DNA from: Polyangiaceae bacterium
GTDB taxonomy: Bacteria; Myxococcota_A; Polyangia; Polyangiales; Polyangiaceae
Direction: 5' to 3'
DNA length: 64,000 nt
Assembly (NCBI GenBank): GCA_019637295.1
Contig: JAHBVX010000004.1
Span: 496,001 to 560,000, forward strand
Shown here piece after piece: positions 1 to 9,138 of the stretch (position 1 is its first letter; each line of letters opens with the position of its first letter). The notes under the pieces are model-generated. The model saw only the letters and a program-made list of their open reading frames with translations, ran no database searches and was not told where the DNA came from. A program made the translations under genes and the position numbers.

Positions 1-1374
1 GAGGCACCACAGCTCGAGGGCGACGAAGTGGCAGGTCGCGACACGCTGCTCCACGGCAACTACATGAGCTGCGGCATCCCGTGGCGGCTGTGGACCGATC
101 CCAACCTGGGCTCGACGTTCCAGGCGGCGCTCGGCTCGAGTCGCGAGCCGCTGGCGGGCCGCACCGGCAACAACGCCGACCTTCCCTACAACCTCACGGC
201 GTTCACCGCCGCCGACGGCACGGAGGTCGTGAACGCCAACTGCCTGACGTGCCACGCAAGCAAGTTCGACGGCGAGCTGATCCTGGGTCTCGGTGATCCG
301 ACCGTAGACTTCACCGGGGGCCTGGGCGGCGGCCCCGCCGTGAGCGCCGCGCTGCTCGACCTGCTCGGGCTGAATGACTCGGAGCGTGAGCACATGGAGA
401 AGGTGCTCCGCATCGCGAACATCATCGGACCCGAGACGGTGATGCGGACGGTAGGCAACAACCCTGCCGAAGCGCTCGCGATCGTACTGTCGCTCCATCA
501 CGACCGGGACACCCTCGCCTGGAGCGACGAGCGGCTCATGGAGCTGATCGTGCGCGACGAGCACGGTCAGCCGATCGCCGATCCGAAGCTCACCTCGGAT
601 CCGCCGCCCTGGTGGCGCTCTGGCAAGAAGAACGCGCTGTTCTACAACGGCATGGCGCGCGGGGACCACCGCGGCACCATGGCGTATGCCACGTCGATCT
701 GCGTGGACGACGTCGCCGAGGCCAAGCGCGTAGATGGACTGTTCGTGGACATCCAGGCGTTTCTGCGCAGCTTGGAGGCGCCCAAGTATCCGCGCGGCAT
801 CGACGCCGACCTAGCGGACACCGGCCGGCAGCTCTTCCGACGGGACTGCGCGGGGTGTCACGGCAAGTACGGCGCCGACGGGGGCGAAGACGCCTACCCC
901 AACCTGCTGTTTCCCCTCGACGTGATCGGCACCGATCCCGTCGTCGCCAACGGTGGCGTGATCCACGCCCCCGAGCTCGTGGATTGGTACAACGACTCGT
1001 TCTACGGAACCATCACGCCGATGGTGCCGAACGATCCCTTCCCTGGCTACGTCGCGCCGCCGCTGGATGGCGTTTGGGCGACCGCTCCGTTCTTGCACAA
1101 CGGCTCCGTGCCCACCATCGAACTCGTGTTGGACAGCACGGCTCGCCCCAAGTACTGGAAGCGCGTGGACTACGACTCCAGCAACTTCGACGAGGACGCG
1201 CTCGGCTGGCCCTGGCTCGGGGTGCCCTATGGCCAGGCGGACGCTCCCGAGGCGGAGCGCAAGTTCATCTACGACACGACTCAGTGGAGCCAGTCGAACG
1301 CCGGACATACCTTCGGCGATCACCTGTCCTTCGACGAGCGCCGCGCGGTCATCGAGTACCTGAAGACGCTCTGA
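1..1374 (+). CDS. Diheme c-type cytochrome, RoxA/CcpA-like, 5'-truncated
   Basis: The reading frame is open from base 1, so the gene starts before the window and the GTG at 28 is probably internal. It has two CXXCH haem motifs: CLTCH (Cys72, counted from base 28) and CAGCH (Cys274). The C-terminal stretch PPLDGVWATAPFLHNGSVPT is typical of the diheme peroxidase/MauG superfamily, which includes the RoxA/RoxB rubber oxygenases known from myxobacteria. Such proteins are exported and carry covalent haem in the periplasm or outside the cell. Peroxidase, oxygenase and plain electron-carrier roles cannot be separated from sequence alone. The next gene is convergent. Confidence 0.8.
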   Translation, partial: EAPQLEGDEVAGRDTLLHGNYMSCGIPWRLWTDPNLGSTFQAALGSSREPLAGRTGNNADLPYNLTAFTAADGTEVVNANCLTCHASKFDGELILGLGDPTVDFTGGLGGGPAVSAALLDLLGLNDSEREHMEKVLRIANIIGPETVMRTVGNNPAEALAIVLSLHHDRDTLAWSDERLMELIVRDEHGQPIADPKLTSDPPPWWRSGKKNALFYNGMARGDHRGTMAYATSICVDDVAEAKRVDGLFVDIQAFLRSLEAPKYPRGIDADLADTGRQLFRRDCAGCHGKYGADGGEDAYPNLLFPLDVIGTDPVVANGGVIHAPELVDWYNDSFYGTITPMVPNDPFPGYVAPPLDGVWATAPFLHNGSVPTIELVLDSTARPKYWKRVDYDSSNFDEDALGWPWLGVPYGQADAPEAERKFIYDTTQWSQSNAGHTFGDHLSFDERRAVIEYLKTL

Positions 1375-1419
1375 CGTCCGGCGGTACCGGCGCGAGTGGC
1401 CGGCACCGCGCCGCACCCA

Positions 1420-2154
1420 TCAACAATTCGGGCAGCTGCAGCTCACGCCCTTCTGCCCGGAGAAGTCCGCGCAGGTCGCGTAGGGCGGCGTACACACGCT
1501 CGGACCCAGGCAGCCGCAGCTGAAGTCGCCGCTGCACACGCTCGGGACGTCCACGCAGTGGTTCTGGATGCCGACCTGGGTCTGCCAGCTCGCACACACC
1601 AGATCGCCGGTGCAGTCTGCGCAGGCCTTCACGGTCTTGCACTCCCCGGCCGGGACACAGCTGCCCTCCCAGCACGTCCCCGCTGCGTCCACGAGCGGGA
1701 CCTCCCCCGCCTTGCAGCTCGGCGGCAGGCTGTTGCAGAACACGCCCGCGGGGTCGCAGCTGAAGCCCGCGACGCAGCGTCCGGCCACGCACGACGCCTT
1801 CGCGGGCGCGCCGAGCTGGGCGCACTTGTCTTGCACGCACAGCGCGGGACACGGAACCGGGTCCTCGGAGACCGGCATGCCCAGACAGCTGCAGCAATCC
1901 GCGAAGCGCTTGCAGTCGTCGTCGCTTGCGCACTCGGGCGAGGCTGGCCCCGCGCCGCCGCTGCCGCCGCCCAGCCCGCCGGTGCCGGCGCTGCCACCCG
2001 TTGCGGCGCCGCTACCGCCCGTGCCGGAGCTGCCACCGACGCCGCCGCCGCCACCCGATGCGCCGCCGCTGCCGCCCGTGGCGTCCGACGCGGACTCCCC
2101 GCCGCAGCCGAGCAGCAAGAGCGTCGCCGAGAGCAGTACCGTGAACTTGTGCAT
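1420..2154 (-). CDS. Cys-rich lipoprotein with Gly/Ser linker
   Basis: This is a 244-residue protein. I start it at the ATG at 2154 because GGAGG lies about 6 bases upstream; a longer frame reaches 2190 without such support. A lipoprotein signal peptide ends at the lipobox LLLGC. A linker of roughly 50 residues of Gly, Ser and Thr follows, then a body with more than 20 cysteines, probably a disulfide-bonded extracytoplasmic domain. The layout is common for surface lipoproteins of Polyangiaceae. No catalytic motif is visible, so the function is unknown. Confidence 0.75.
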   Translation of the reverse strand: MHKFTVLLSATLLLLGCGGESASDATGGSGGASGGGGGVGGSSGTGGSGAATGGSAGTGGLGGGSGGAGPASPECASDDDCKRFADCCSCLGMPVSEDPVPCPALCVQDKCAQLGAPAKASCVAGRCVAGFSCDPAGVFCNSLPPSCKAGEVPLVDAAGTCWEGSCVPAGECKTVKACADCTGDLVCASWQTQVGIQNHCVDVPSVCSGDFSCGCLGPSVCTPPYATCADFSGQKGVSCSCPNC

Positions 2155-2309
2155 GCGTCCTCCGCCCTCGTGGTAGCAAGCTTGGCTCACTACCGCAAAC
2201 CGCGCGCATCTTCGTCGCGCGCACAGGGAGCTCGCGCAAAGACCGCGGAGCCAAGAGCGAAGTCTCTCGGTGATCCGAGCGGCACGGCCGATGCATCGCG
2301 CCAGTCGCC

Positions 2310-3002
2310 ATGAGACCCCTGCTCCTCCTCGCCCTCACGCTTCCCCTCTTCGCTCGCACCGCAGCCGCGCAACCGGCGGACCCGCAGCCGGCCGATCCGA
2401 GCGTGCACGTCCACGACGGATTCTACTTCCGGATCGCTGCGGGCTTCGGCGCGTACAGCGAAGGTCTGCGCAGTGAGAGCGCTGCGGCGTACGGCGGGAA
2501 GGTCAAGGGACGAAGCTCGGGCTTCGCGACGCTGGGGGAGTTCGCGCTGGGCGGCACGATCGCGAAGGGCTTGGTGCTCGGCGGTGGCGCGTACACCGCT
2601 CAGCTCGTGTCCGGTACTTATCGCACCTACCGCGACAGCGCTGGTGTACCGCCCCCCGAGCTCGACCCGGAGGTTCGCAACTTCGCGCTCGTCGGTCCGT
2701 TCTTCGACTGGTACCCGACCCCGCACAAGGGCTTCCACCTCCAGGCGGCGCTCGGTGTGGCCAGCCTGAGCGGCGTGCAGCTCGATGCGTTCCCCGTCCG
2801 CGACGACGAGCCCTACACCGCGATAGGTGGCGGCATCATGTTCGGTGTCGGGCACGAGTGGTGGATCGGCGAGCAGTGGAGCATGGGCGTGCTCGGGCGC
2901 GTCATGGGCGCCATCCTGATGGGCAAGGACGACCAGGATGTGCGCTGGTACCATGCCGCCGGCACCTCGCCGTCCGTGCTGTTGACGGTGACGTATCACT
3001 AG
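2310..3002 (+). CDS. Exported beta-rich protein, possible outer-membrane barrel
   Basis: This 230-residue protein starts with a clear signal peptide (MRPLLLLALTLPLFARTAAA). The mature part alternates short Gly-rich and aromatic strands, for example FYFRIAAGFGAYSE and GIMFGVGHEWWIG. That pattern suggests a small outer-membrane beta-barrel. No enzyme motif is seen. It is convergent with the FG-GAP lipoprotein gene, and a short dispersed repeat lies between them. Confidence 0.65.
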   Translation: MRPLLLLALTLPLFARTAAAQPADPQPADPSVHVHDGFYFRIAAGFGAYSEGLRSESAAAYGGKVKGRSSGFATLGEFALGGTIAKGLVLGGGAYTAQLVSGTYRTYRDSAGVPPPELDPEVRNFALVGPFFDWYPTPHKGFHLQAALGVASLSGVQLDAFPVRDDEPYTAIGGGIMFGVGHEWWIGEQWSMGVLGRVMGAILMGKDDQDVRWYHAAGTSPSVLLTVTYH

Positions 3003-3024
3003 GCCCGTGTCGTGCAGCTCTCGG

Positions 3025-3106
3025 CTGGCCAAGCTCTGGCGAATCTGGATTCGTCCGGGGTTCTGCAGCGTCCTTCGGCAGAGGTGACTGGCAAGAGCCC
3101 CGCGCC
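3025..3106 (+). repeat. Dispersed intergenic repeat, copy 1
   Basis: This block of about 82 bp is closely similar to 13939-14021. Shared parts include CTGGCCAAGCTCTG, TTCTGCAGCGTCCTTCGG and GGCAAGAGCCCCGCGCC, in the same order and orientation. It sits between two convergent genes. It looks like one member of a dispersed non-coding repeat family. Confidence 0.7.
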
Positions 3107-3121
3107 GAGACTACGCGTCGC

Positions 3122-5371
3122 TCAGGGCGGCGGCGAGAAGCCGCTGTGGTGGGTCCCATCCTCGAACACCCAGAGCCGCTGGTCGACGGGGAGGGGCCCT
3201 TGGAGCTGCACCTGCTTACCGCCGGGAAAGCGGACGCTGATCGTGTCGACGCTGCTCACCGCTCCCAGACCGAAGTGCAGCGTGAGCGAGTCTTGTCCGC
3301 CCTTGCCGTTGCCCCCGGACACCTGCCGCAGCCACTGCTTGCCCCCCGCCTGGACCAACACCTGGGCACCGATGCCCGACCGGTTCGAGCCAGCGTTCCC
3401 GATCACGCGCACTTGCAGGTACTTCCCCTTGGCCCCGGGCGCCAGCGTGTTGCGAAACAGCGACGTGGCAAACAGGTCCGGGTCCCCGTCGTTGTCGAAG
3501 TCGGCGGAGGCAGCGCCCCAGCCGTTGGTGGTAGTGATGCCGGCGCGGTAGGCATCGAGGCGAAACGTACCGTCGCCGTTGCCCCAGTAGAAGTCCGTGG
3601 GGCGACCGTCGTACACCGCGGTGATGGCCAAGTCCAAGACGCCGTCCTGATCGAAGTCCGCGAGCACCGGGACCGAGTGGGTCTCCTGAAAGCGCAGCCC
3701 TGCCCCCCCGAAGGGCGTCTCCCAGGCTCCCGCCTTGTCCGTGAACATCCCGGCCCCGTCGTTGAGCAAGATCTGAGTCTTGTTGGAGAAGTGGAAGAAG
3801 CGCGGGTGCGCGAGGTTGGCGGCGACGAGATCCAGATCCCCGTCGTTGTCGAGATCGCCCCACACTGCTCCGATGGTGTGACCGAAATAGCCGAAGGGGC
3901 TCATCACCCCGGCGGCTCCGCGCTGAGCAGCCTGCTCGAGGAACGTGCCGTCGCCCTGGTTCACGTACAGCTGATTGCGCTGCAGCCGGTAGTTGTTCAC
4001 GAACAGGTCGACGTCGCCGTCCCCGTCCATGTCTGCGGGCGCGACCCCACGGCTGGCGAGCCGGATGGTGCCGAAGCCGTGGCTTCCGGTCCACTCTTCG
4101 AACACCCCGCCGCCCTGGTTGCGAAACACCTGGTCGAGGTAGAAGGTCTCCTTGCCCCAACAGATGAAGTTGGCCTGATACAGATCGAGCAGCCCATCCT
4201 GATCCACATCCACCCAGGCCGCCGCGGCGGTGGGGGTGTGGACGTTGGCGGCGTCGCCACAGTCTTCGTAGCTCTGAAGGTCGTTGATGGTCGAAGCCGC
4301 GGTGACGTCGCTGAAGGTGCCGTCACAGTTCGAGCGCAGGAGCGCATCGGGACTGGCCGGGGACTCGGAGAAGAGGAACAGGTCCAAGCAGCCGTCGTTG
4401 TCGAAATCGCCGAACACACCCCCGGTGGCGCTGACCGGCGACGCCCCCACGCCAGAGCTCGCCGTCACGTCCACGAACGCGCCCTGGTCGTTGCGATACA
4501 GCTTCCCGTCCACGAGCACGTCGTCCCAGCCGTCGTGATTGTAGTCACCCCACGACACGTGGCCTCCGGTGGGGCCCGCCACCGGTTGAAAGAGCTTGGC
4601 CTCCGGCGCGACCTGCTCGGTGTACTCCACCAGCAGCCGCACCAGGAAATTGCGCTGAAACGGGAAGGAGACGCCGTCGTAGTAGCCTGGGGCCTCGGGC
4701 AGGTTGAACGCCGACGAACACGCAGTGAACGGCTCGCAGCTCGCTGCCGCCGACTCGTCGTAGGCGAACACCGGCGCGGTCGCGCTGGCAGCGAGGTGCG
4801 CGACGTAGACGAGGCCCGGGTGTTCAAGCGTAACCGGCGCTGGCAACGCGTAGCTGGTCCACTCGCCCGAGGTCACGTCCCCCGCGCAGCGAGTACCGAC
4901 CCACAGCGGATCTTTCTTCCAGAAATCGAAGCCGTTGTAGCCAAAGTCTGGGTAGAGGCCCGCCTCGAGCTCGGCGTCGGGCGTCGCCTGCGGGTCGAGG
5001 TTGCTCCACCGGACGCGAAAGCCGTGGACCTTGGCGGGGTGTTCGAGCGTGAAGCGCACGGCCTCGTACAGGGGGACCTCGGCGAGCACGTGGGTCTGCC
5101 CGTCCACGGTGATCTGTGCGCTGCTCTGCCGGATGTCCGAGTACGCCGTGCCGTCGTCATAGGCGAGCTCCGTCAATCCAAGAGGCAGCTCCGCTCCCGC
5201 GCTACCGCACGCCGGGACCGCCGTCTCCGCGTCGAGCCCCGAGTCGGACCCATCCGCGCCGGCGTCCGACGCGGGCCCAGTCCCAGCCCGCGTCTCGTCG
5301 GCCCCACAGGCGAACGGCGAGAGCGCAAGCGCGACGCCCGCTCCGCCGAGCCACCACGACAGCCTCCGCAT
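3122..5371 (-). CDS. FG-GAP/VCBS repeat lipoprotein with ASPIC/UnbV domain
   Basis: This is a 749-residue CRTAC1-like protein. The start at 5371 places a lipoprotein signal (LALSPFAC) at the N terminus; the frame continues upstream to 5452 without a better start. After an N-terminal beta-rich segment come at least five Asp-rich FG-GAP/VCBS repeats of the form D-D/N-G-D-x-D-L, such as DFDNDGCLDLFLFSE and DMDGDGDVDLFVNN. These are predicted to form a calcium-binding beta-propeller. The C terminus is an ASPIC/UnbV domain. It is probably a surface adhesion or binding protein. It is divergent from the metallopeptidase-like lipoprotein at 5451. Confidence 0.85.
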   Translation of the reverse strand: MRRLSWWLGGAGVALALSPFACGADETRAGTGPASDAGADGSDSGLDAETAVPACGSAGAELPLGLTELAYDDGTAYSDIRQSSAQITVDGQTHVLAEVPLYEAVRFTLEHPAKVHGFRVRWSNLDPQATPDAELEAGLYPDFGYNGFDFWKKDPLWVGTRCAGDVTSGEWTSYALPAPVTLEHPGLVYVAHLAASATAPVFAYDESAAASCEPFTACSSAFNLPEAPGYYDGVSFPFQRNFLVRLLVEYTEQVAPEAKLFQPVAGPTGGHVSWGDYNHDGWDDVLVDGKLYRNDQGAFVDVTASSGVGASPVSATGGVFGDFDNDGCLDLFLFSESPASPDALLRSNCDGTFSDVTAASTINDLQSYEDCGDAANVHTPTAAAAWVDVDQDGLLDLYQANFICWGKETFYLDQVFRNQGGGVFEEWTGSHGFGTIRLASRGVAPADMDGDGDVDLFVNNYRLQRNQLYVNQGDGTFLEQAAQRGAAGVMSPFGYFGHTIGAVWGDLDNDGDLDLVAANLAHPRFFHFSNKTQILLNDGAGMFTDKAGAWETPFGGAGLRFQETHSVPVLADFDQDGVLDLAITAVYDGRPTDFYWGNGDGTFRLDAYRAGITTTNGWGAASADFDNDGDPDLFATSLFRNTLAPGAKGKYLQVRVIGNAGSNRSGIGAQVLVQAGGKQWLRQVSGGNGKGGQDSLTLHFGLGAVSSVDTISVRFPGGKQVQLQGPLPVDQRLWVFEDGTHHSGFSPPP

Positions 5372-5450
5372 GATGTCCAGTGTTAGCCGGTTTGCCGCGT
5401 CGACGCTAACGGGTACGCTTCCGAGGTCGGGCGGCTGACGGGGACTGGGC

Positions 5451-7223
5451 ATGAACGAAGCGAGTCAGGACACCCGAGGCAGGGCATGGCGACGTCGGGC
5501 AGCCCTGGGCGCGGTCGCCCTGGCGCTGGCAGCGACGAGCTGCGCCCGCGCGGCACGACGTCCGCTCTCGGCTCCGCCGGCGCCGCCGCCGGCGGACGTC
5601 GAGCGCGACGTGTCGCTGATTCGCGGGCTGCCAAACACGCGCCCGGCCCCCATCCAGTTCGTCGACGAGGGGCGCTTTCGGCGCGGGCTGTTCGGCGACG
5701 GATACACCCCGCCGTCGGCCGGTAAGCCGCCCGCCTTCGGCGCCCAGGCCATCGAGCTACACGACGTGCTCGGCGAGCAGACCATCGCCTACTACGACTC
5801 GAGGCTGCACTCCATCTTCCTGCGCGACGATCTGCGCTGGAACGACGACGTCGTGGACGTCGTCGCCCACGAGATCACCCACTCGCTGCAGGCTCAGAAC
5901 CTGCCGAAGCTGGCCGCTGCCAACGACAGCCTCGACGCGCACCTGGCTCGGGACTCGCTCCTCGAGGGCGACGCGATGATGGTGATGTTGGCGTACTCCT
6001 CACACCGGCAGCGGGTCCCCGTACGCCGCAGCCTGGCACGCGCCGCGGCGATGGTGGGCGACGTGGCGCTGGAGCGCTTCCTCAAGGCGAACAAAGGCAA
6101 CGAGCTGCTGCTCGCCGCGCCGCCCGCGGTGCGGGCGCGCGTCACCTTCCCGTACATGCGCGGCCTGATGTTCGTGGGTGATCTGTGGCGCACCGGAGGC
6201 TTCGACTTGGTCAATCGCGCCTACTCGGCGCCTCCCACCACGACGGAGCACATCCTACACCCCCAGAAGTATCTGGCGGGCGAGGTGGCAGTACCGGTGC
6301 GGACTCCCGTAGCCCCAAGCGGCGCGAGTGAGGTGATCAGCGCGACGATGGGCGAGCTGTCCACGCGCATGTTGCTCGAGCGCTGCATGCCGGCGGCGGA
6401 TGCGCAGCGCGCGGCCGAAGGCTGGGGCGGGGATGCGTTCACGGTGTTCCGCAGCGCGGCAGGGCGATCAGCCGTGCTGTGGGCGACGACCTGGGACACG
6501 GAAGCGGACGCCGAGGAGTTTCTGGCGGCGCTCCGCCGCCTGGAGTCGTGTGGAGAGTCCACCGCCGGCGCGCTGGCGGAGCGCACGGGTCAGCGGGTGG
6601 TGTACGCCAGCGGCGTGGAGCCCCGCGCGGACCAGGCCGCGGAGCTCTTGGCGTTGATCGAAGCCAGACCCGAGTCCCGGCCTCCCTTCGGCCCGCTCAC
6701 CATTCCGCCACAGCGGCGCCCGCCGGCCACGCGTCCGCCGTTCATCAGCGGCGGCGCGTACGTCAACGAGTACCTCGGTCTCGTCGCTGCCGTGCCGCCC
6801 GGCGGTACGGCGGATATCGGCTCCTCCACTAGCGTCGCGTTCAGGCTCGAGGGCGCGGTCACGGCCCTAGCGGGTATCGAGCTGTCCGAGCTGCTCGCGG
6901 TGCCAGAGACCGTAGACGAGGTACACGGCGCGTTGCGAGACATCGTGGCCGACGCGATCGGGCGACGCGCCCTCGACTACGCCGGCGGGCGCGACGTCTA
7001 CCTCGATGCGCTCGGTCACGGCATCGAGCGAACCTGGTACGTGCGCGGCACCGGCGCCGGGTTGGTGGTGACGGTCTTACCCGTGTGCGGAGGCGCCGGG
7101 AGCTTCGTGTTCTGGCGCTTCTTCGCGGACGCGGCCGGGCGCGCCCTGCTCGACTCCTGGCTCGCGAGCATCAAGCCCACGGCCTGGAGCGTGCCCCCGG
7201 TGTGCGCTGTGCTCGATCCGTGA
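5451..7223 (+). CDS. HExxH metallopeptidase-like lipoprotein
   Basis: This 590-residue protein has a lipoprotein signal (LALAATSC). The first third holds DVVAHEITHSLQAQ, an HExxH zinc motif. LLEGDAMMVML follows about 33 residues later and may supply the third glutamate ligand of a gluzincin. The remainder has no recognised family. The motif predicts a zinc-dependent hydrolase anchored in the cell envelope. Substrate is unknown. It starts 79 bp from the divergent FG-GAP gene, so the two may share a promoter region. Confidence 0.7.
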   Translation: MNEASQDTRGRAWRRRAALGAVALALAATSCARAARRPLSAPPAPPPADVERDVSLIRGLPNTRPAPIQFVDEGRFRRGLFGDGYTPPSAGKPPAFGAQAIELHDVLGEQTIAYYDSRLHSIFLRDDLRWNDDVVDVVAHEITHSLQAQNLPKLAAANDSLDAHLARDSLLEGDAMMVMLAYSSHRQRVPVRRSLARAAAMVGDVALERFLKANKGNELLLAAPPAVRARVTFPYMRGLMFVGDLWRTGGFDLVNRAYSAPPTTTEHILHPQKYLAGEVAVPVRTPVAPSGASEVISATMGELSTRMLLERCMPAADAQRAAEGWGGDAFTVFRSAAGRSAVLWATTWDTEADAEEFLAALRRLESCGESTAGALAERTGQRVVYASGVEPRADQAAELLALIEARPESRPPFGPLTIPPQRRPPATRPPFISGGAYVNEYLGLVAAVPPGGTADIGSSTSVAFRLEGAVTALAGIELSELLAVPETVDEVHGALRDIVADAIGRRALDYAGGRDVYLDALGHGIERTWYVRGTGAGLVVTVLPVCGGAGSFVFWRFFADAAGRALLDSWLASIKPTAWSVPPVCAVLDP

Positions 7224-7264
7224 GCTCGGGGGCCCGGCCGAAGTCGTGAGCGTCTTTCCAATCC

Positions 7265-8566
7265 TCAGCGAGCGGAGAACTCGGGGCGACGCGGTCGACC
7301 CGAGCGACGCCGACGACCGCGACGAGCTGGATCGCCGCCGAGCTCGCGGCTGGGTGGCGGGGCCGGTGCGGAGCTGACGCGCGCGGGGGCGTCGCCGCGG
7401 ACGAGCGGCGCCGCGGAAGGCGCGACGCCGTGCAGCGCGCCCACCGCGATGGGGCGTCGGATCCAGCGCTCGATGTCCGTCAGCAGCGGGCGCTCGTCCC
7501 GATCGCAGAACGAAATGGCGCTGCCCGAGTGACCGGCGCGGCCGGTGCGACCAATCCGATGCACGTAGCTCTCCGCGACGTTCGGTAGGTCGAAGTTGAT
7601 CACGTGTGAAATCCCGTCCACGTCGATGCCGCGAGCGGCGACGTCCGTCGCGACGAGCACGCGAGTCGTACCCTGGCGGAAGCCGAGCAACGCGGCCTCC
7701 CGCGCGGACTGGGACTTGTTGCCGTGAATGGCCCGGGCGCCGATGCCAGCCTGCTCGAGGTCTCGCACCACCCGATTGGCTCCGTGCTTGGTGCGCGTGA
7801 AGACCAGGGCACGCTCGACGCCCTCGCGCCCGAGCACCTCGCGGAGGGCCTCGCGCTTGTGCGCCTTCTCCACGAACACGACGGTCTGCGCTACCGTCTC
7901 GGCGGTCGTCACGTCCGGACGAACCGAGACGCGAGCCGGCGCCTTCAGCATCTGCGCGATCAGCGCCTCGACGGAGCGGGGCATGGTGGCGGAGAGCAAC
8001 AGGGTCTGTCGCGCGGTGGGCAGCTTGGCGACGATGCGCTTGACGTCATGCACGAAGCCCATGTCCAGCATGCGGTCCGCCTCGTCGAGGACGAAGTGGG
8101 TGACGCCGCCGAGATCCACGAAGCCCTGCTGCATGAGATCGAGCAGACGCCCGGGGCAGGCCACCACGATGTCGGGGCGCGCGGACAGGGCGCGCTCCTG
8201 CGGGCGCTGTCCGACACCGCCGTAGATCACGGCGTGGCTGATGCGCACGTGCCGGCCGTAGGCGGCGATGCGATCCGCGATCTGGGCGGCGAGCTCGCGA
8301 GTGGGCGTCAGGATCAAGGCGCGGATGCGGCCGGTTCCGCGCTGGGCCGACAGGTGGTGCAGCAGCGGCAGCACGAACGCGGCGGTCTTGCCGGTGCCCG
8401 TCTGGGCGCAGGCCACCACGTCACGCCCCGCGACGGCGGGCGGCACGACCTGGAGTTGGACGGGGGTCGGGATGGTGTATCCCTCGTCGGCGACGGCCCG
8501 CACGAGGGCGGGGTTCAAGCCGAACTGGGAGAAGGCGGACTCGTCCGCAGGGGTCGTTTGGGTCAC
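7265..8566 (-). CDS. rhlE: DEAD-box RNA helicase, RhlE-like
   Basis: The conserved core carries the Q motif, AQTGTGKT (motif I), PTRELAAQ (Ia), DEAD (II), SAT (III), and the helicase C motifs including ARGIDVDGI and HRIGRTGRAG. The protein ends in a basic Arg-rich tail, typical of RhlE-type helicases acting in ribosome assembly and RNA turnover. I favour the GTG at 8566 because it gives the usual short N terminus and has a GA-rich sequence upstream. The frame is open to 8689 with another ATG at 8617. The gene stands alone, divergent from the arsR operon. Confidence 0.9.
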   Translation of the reverse strand: MTQTTPADESAFSQFGLNPALVRAVADEGYTIPTPVQLQVVPPAVAGRDVVACAQTGTGKTAAFVLPLLHHLSAQRGTGRIRALILTPTRELAAQIADRIAAYGRHVRISHAVIYGGVGQRPQERALSARPDIVVACPGRLLDLMQQGFVDLGGVTHFVLDEADRMLDMGFVHDVKRIVAKLPTARQTLLLSATMPRSVEALIAQMLKAPARVSVRPDVTTAETVAQTVVFVEKAHKREALREVLGREGVERALVFTRTKHGANRVVRDLEQAGIGARAIHGNKSQSAREAALLGFRQGTTRVLVATDVAARGIDVDGISHVINFDLPNVAESYVHRIGRTGRAGHSGSAISFCDRDERPLLTDIERWIRRPIAVGALHGVAPSAAPLVRGDAPARVSSAPAPPPSRELGGDPARRGRRRRSGRPRRPEFSAR

Positions 8567-8773
8567 TGTTTCGATACTCTCTCTCGCGACGACTCCCCGG
8601 ACATCCGGAGGCTGCATCACAGCAGCGTGCGCCGCGTCGCTACGTCTTCCCGGTGGATCGGACCTCGCTCCGTTGTGAGCGAGCGGCAACGATTCTCGCC
8701 GGCCAGCACGTACGCAGCGGAGTCTCTAGCGCAGGAGCCGCTTGGCTGCAACTCGGGGCGCGGGACCGCAGGC

Positions 8774-8802
8774 TTGACAATCAATAAGTGCTAGCTTATG
8801 TA
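8774..8802 (+). promoter_or_regulatory. Sigma-70-type promoter with overlapping inverted repeat (arsR operator)
   Basis: TTGACA (8774-8779) and TATGTA (8797-8802) are separated by 17 bp. ATAAG (8784-8788) and CTTAT (8795-8799) form an inverted repeat in the spacer running into the -10 box, with the palindrome GCTAGC inside. A repressor bound here would block RNA polymerase. Six bases separate the -10 box from the ATG at 8809, so the transcript is probably leaderless. Confidence 0.75.
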
Positions 8803-8808
8803 TTGGGC

Positions 8809-9138
8809 ATGCACGGCGCGGCCACGGCGGAAAACAAGGTCTTCCAGGCGTTGGCCGATCCCAGCAGGCGGGCGATCTTCGAGTCCCTCACCCGCGGAGA
8901 GGCGGCGGTGAAGGACCTCACTGCACGCTTCCACATCTCGCAGCCGGCGGTCTCACAGCACCTCGCAGCGCTGAAGGACGCGGGCCTGGTCAACGGGCGA
9001 CGCGAGGGGCGTTGCGTCTACTACCGCGTGCAGCCGCGGGGGATGAAGCCGCTCATCGACTGGATCGCGCACTACCGTGCGTTCTGGACGGAGCACGTCG
9101 TTCGCCTGGAGAGGCTGCTGGAGAACATGGACGAATGA
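8809..9138 (+). CDS. ArsR-family winged-helix repressor
   Basis: This 109-residue regulator has the family's winged helix-turn-helix: FQALADPSRRAIFESLT, then FHISQPAVSQHLAALKDAGL and the wing GRREGRCVYYRV. The metal-binding ELCVC-type cysteines are absent, so it is not a classical arsenic or zinc sensor. It matches the subgroup paired with SRPBCC/AHSA1 genes. The ATG at 8809 is preferred over the GTG at 8788, which lies inside the promoter. It overlaps the next gene by ATGA and probably represses its own operon through the inverted repeat at 8784-8799. Confidence 0.88.
   Translation: MHGAATAENKVFQALADPSRRAIFESLTRGEAAVKDLTARFHISQPAVSQHLAALKDAGLVNGRREGRCVYYRVQPRGMKPLIDWIAHYRAFWTEHVVRLERLLENMDE

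Noticed and set aside
2858-5386. 842-codon open frame on the plus strand
   Set aside because: It lies antisense to the FG-GAP/ASPIC gene; its Val/His/Arg-rich translation shows no family and reflects high GC at third positions.
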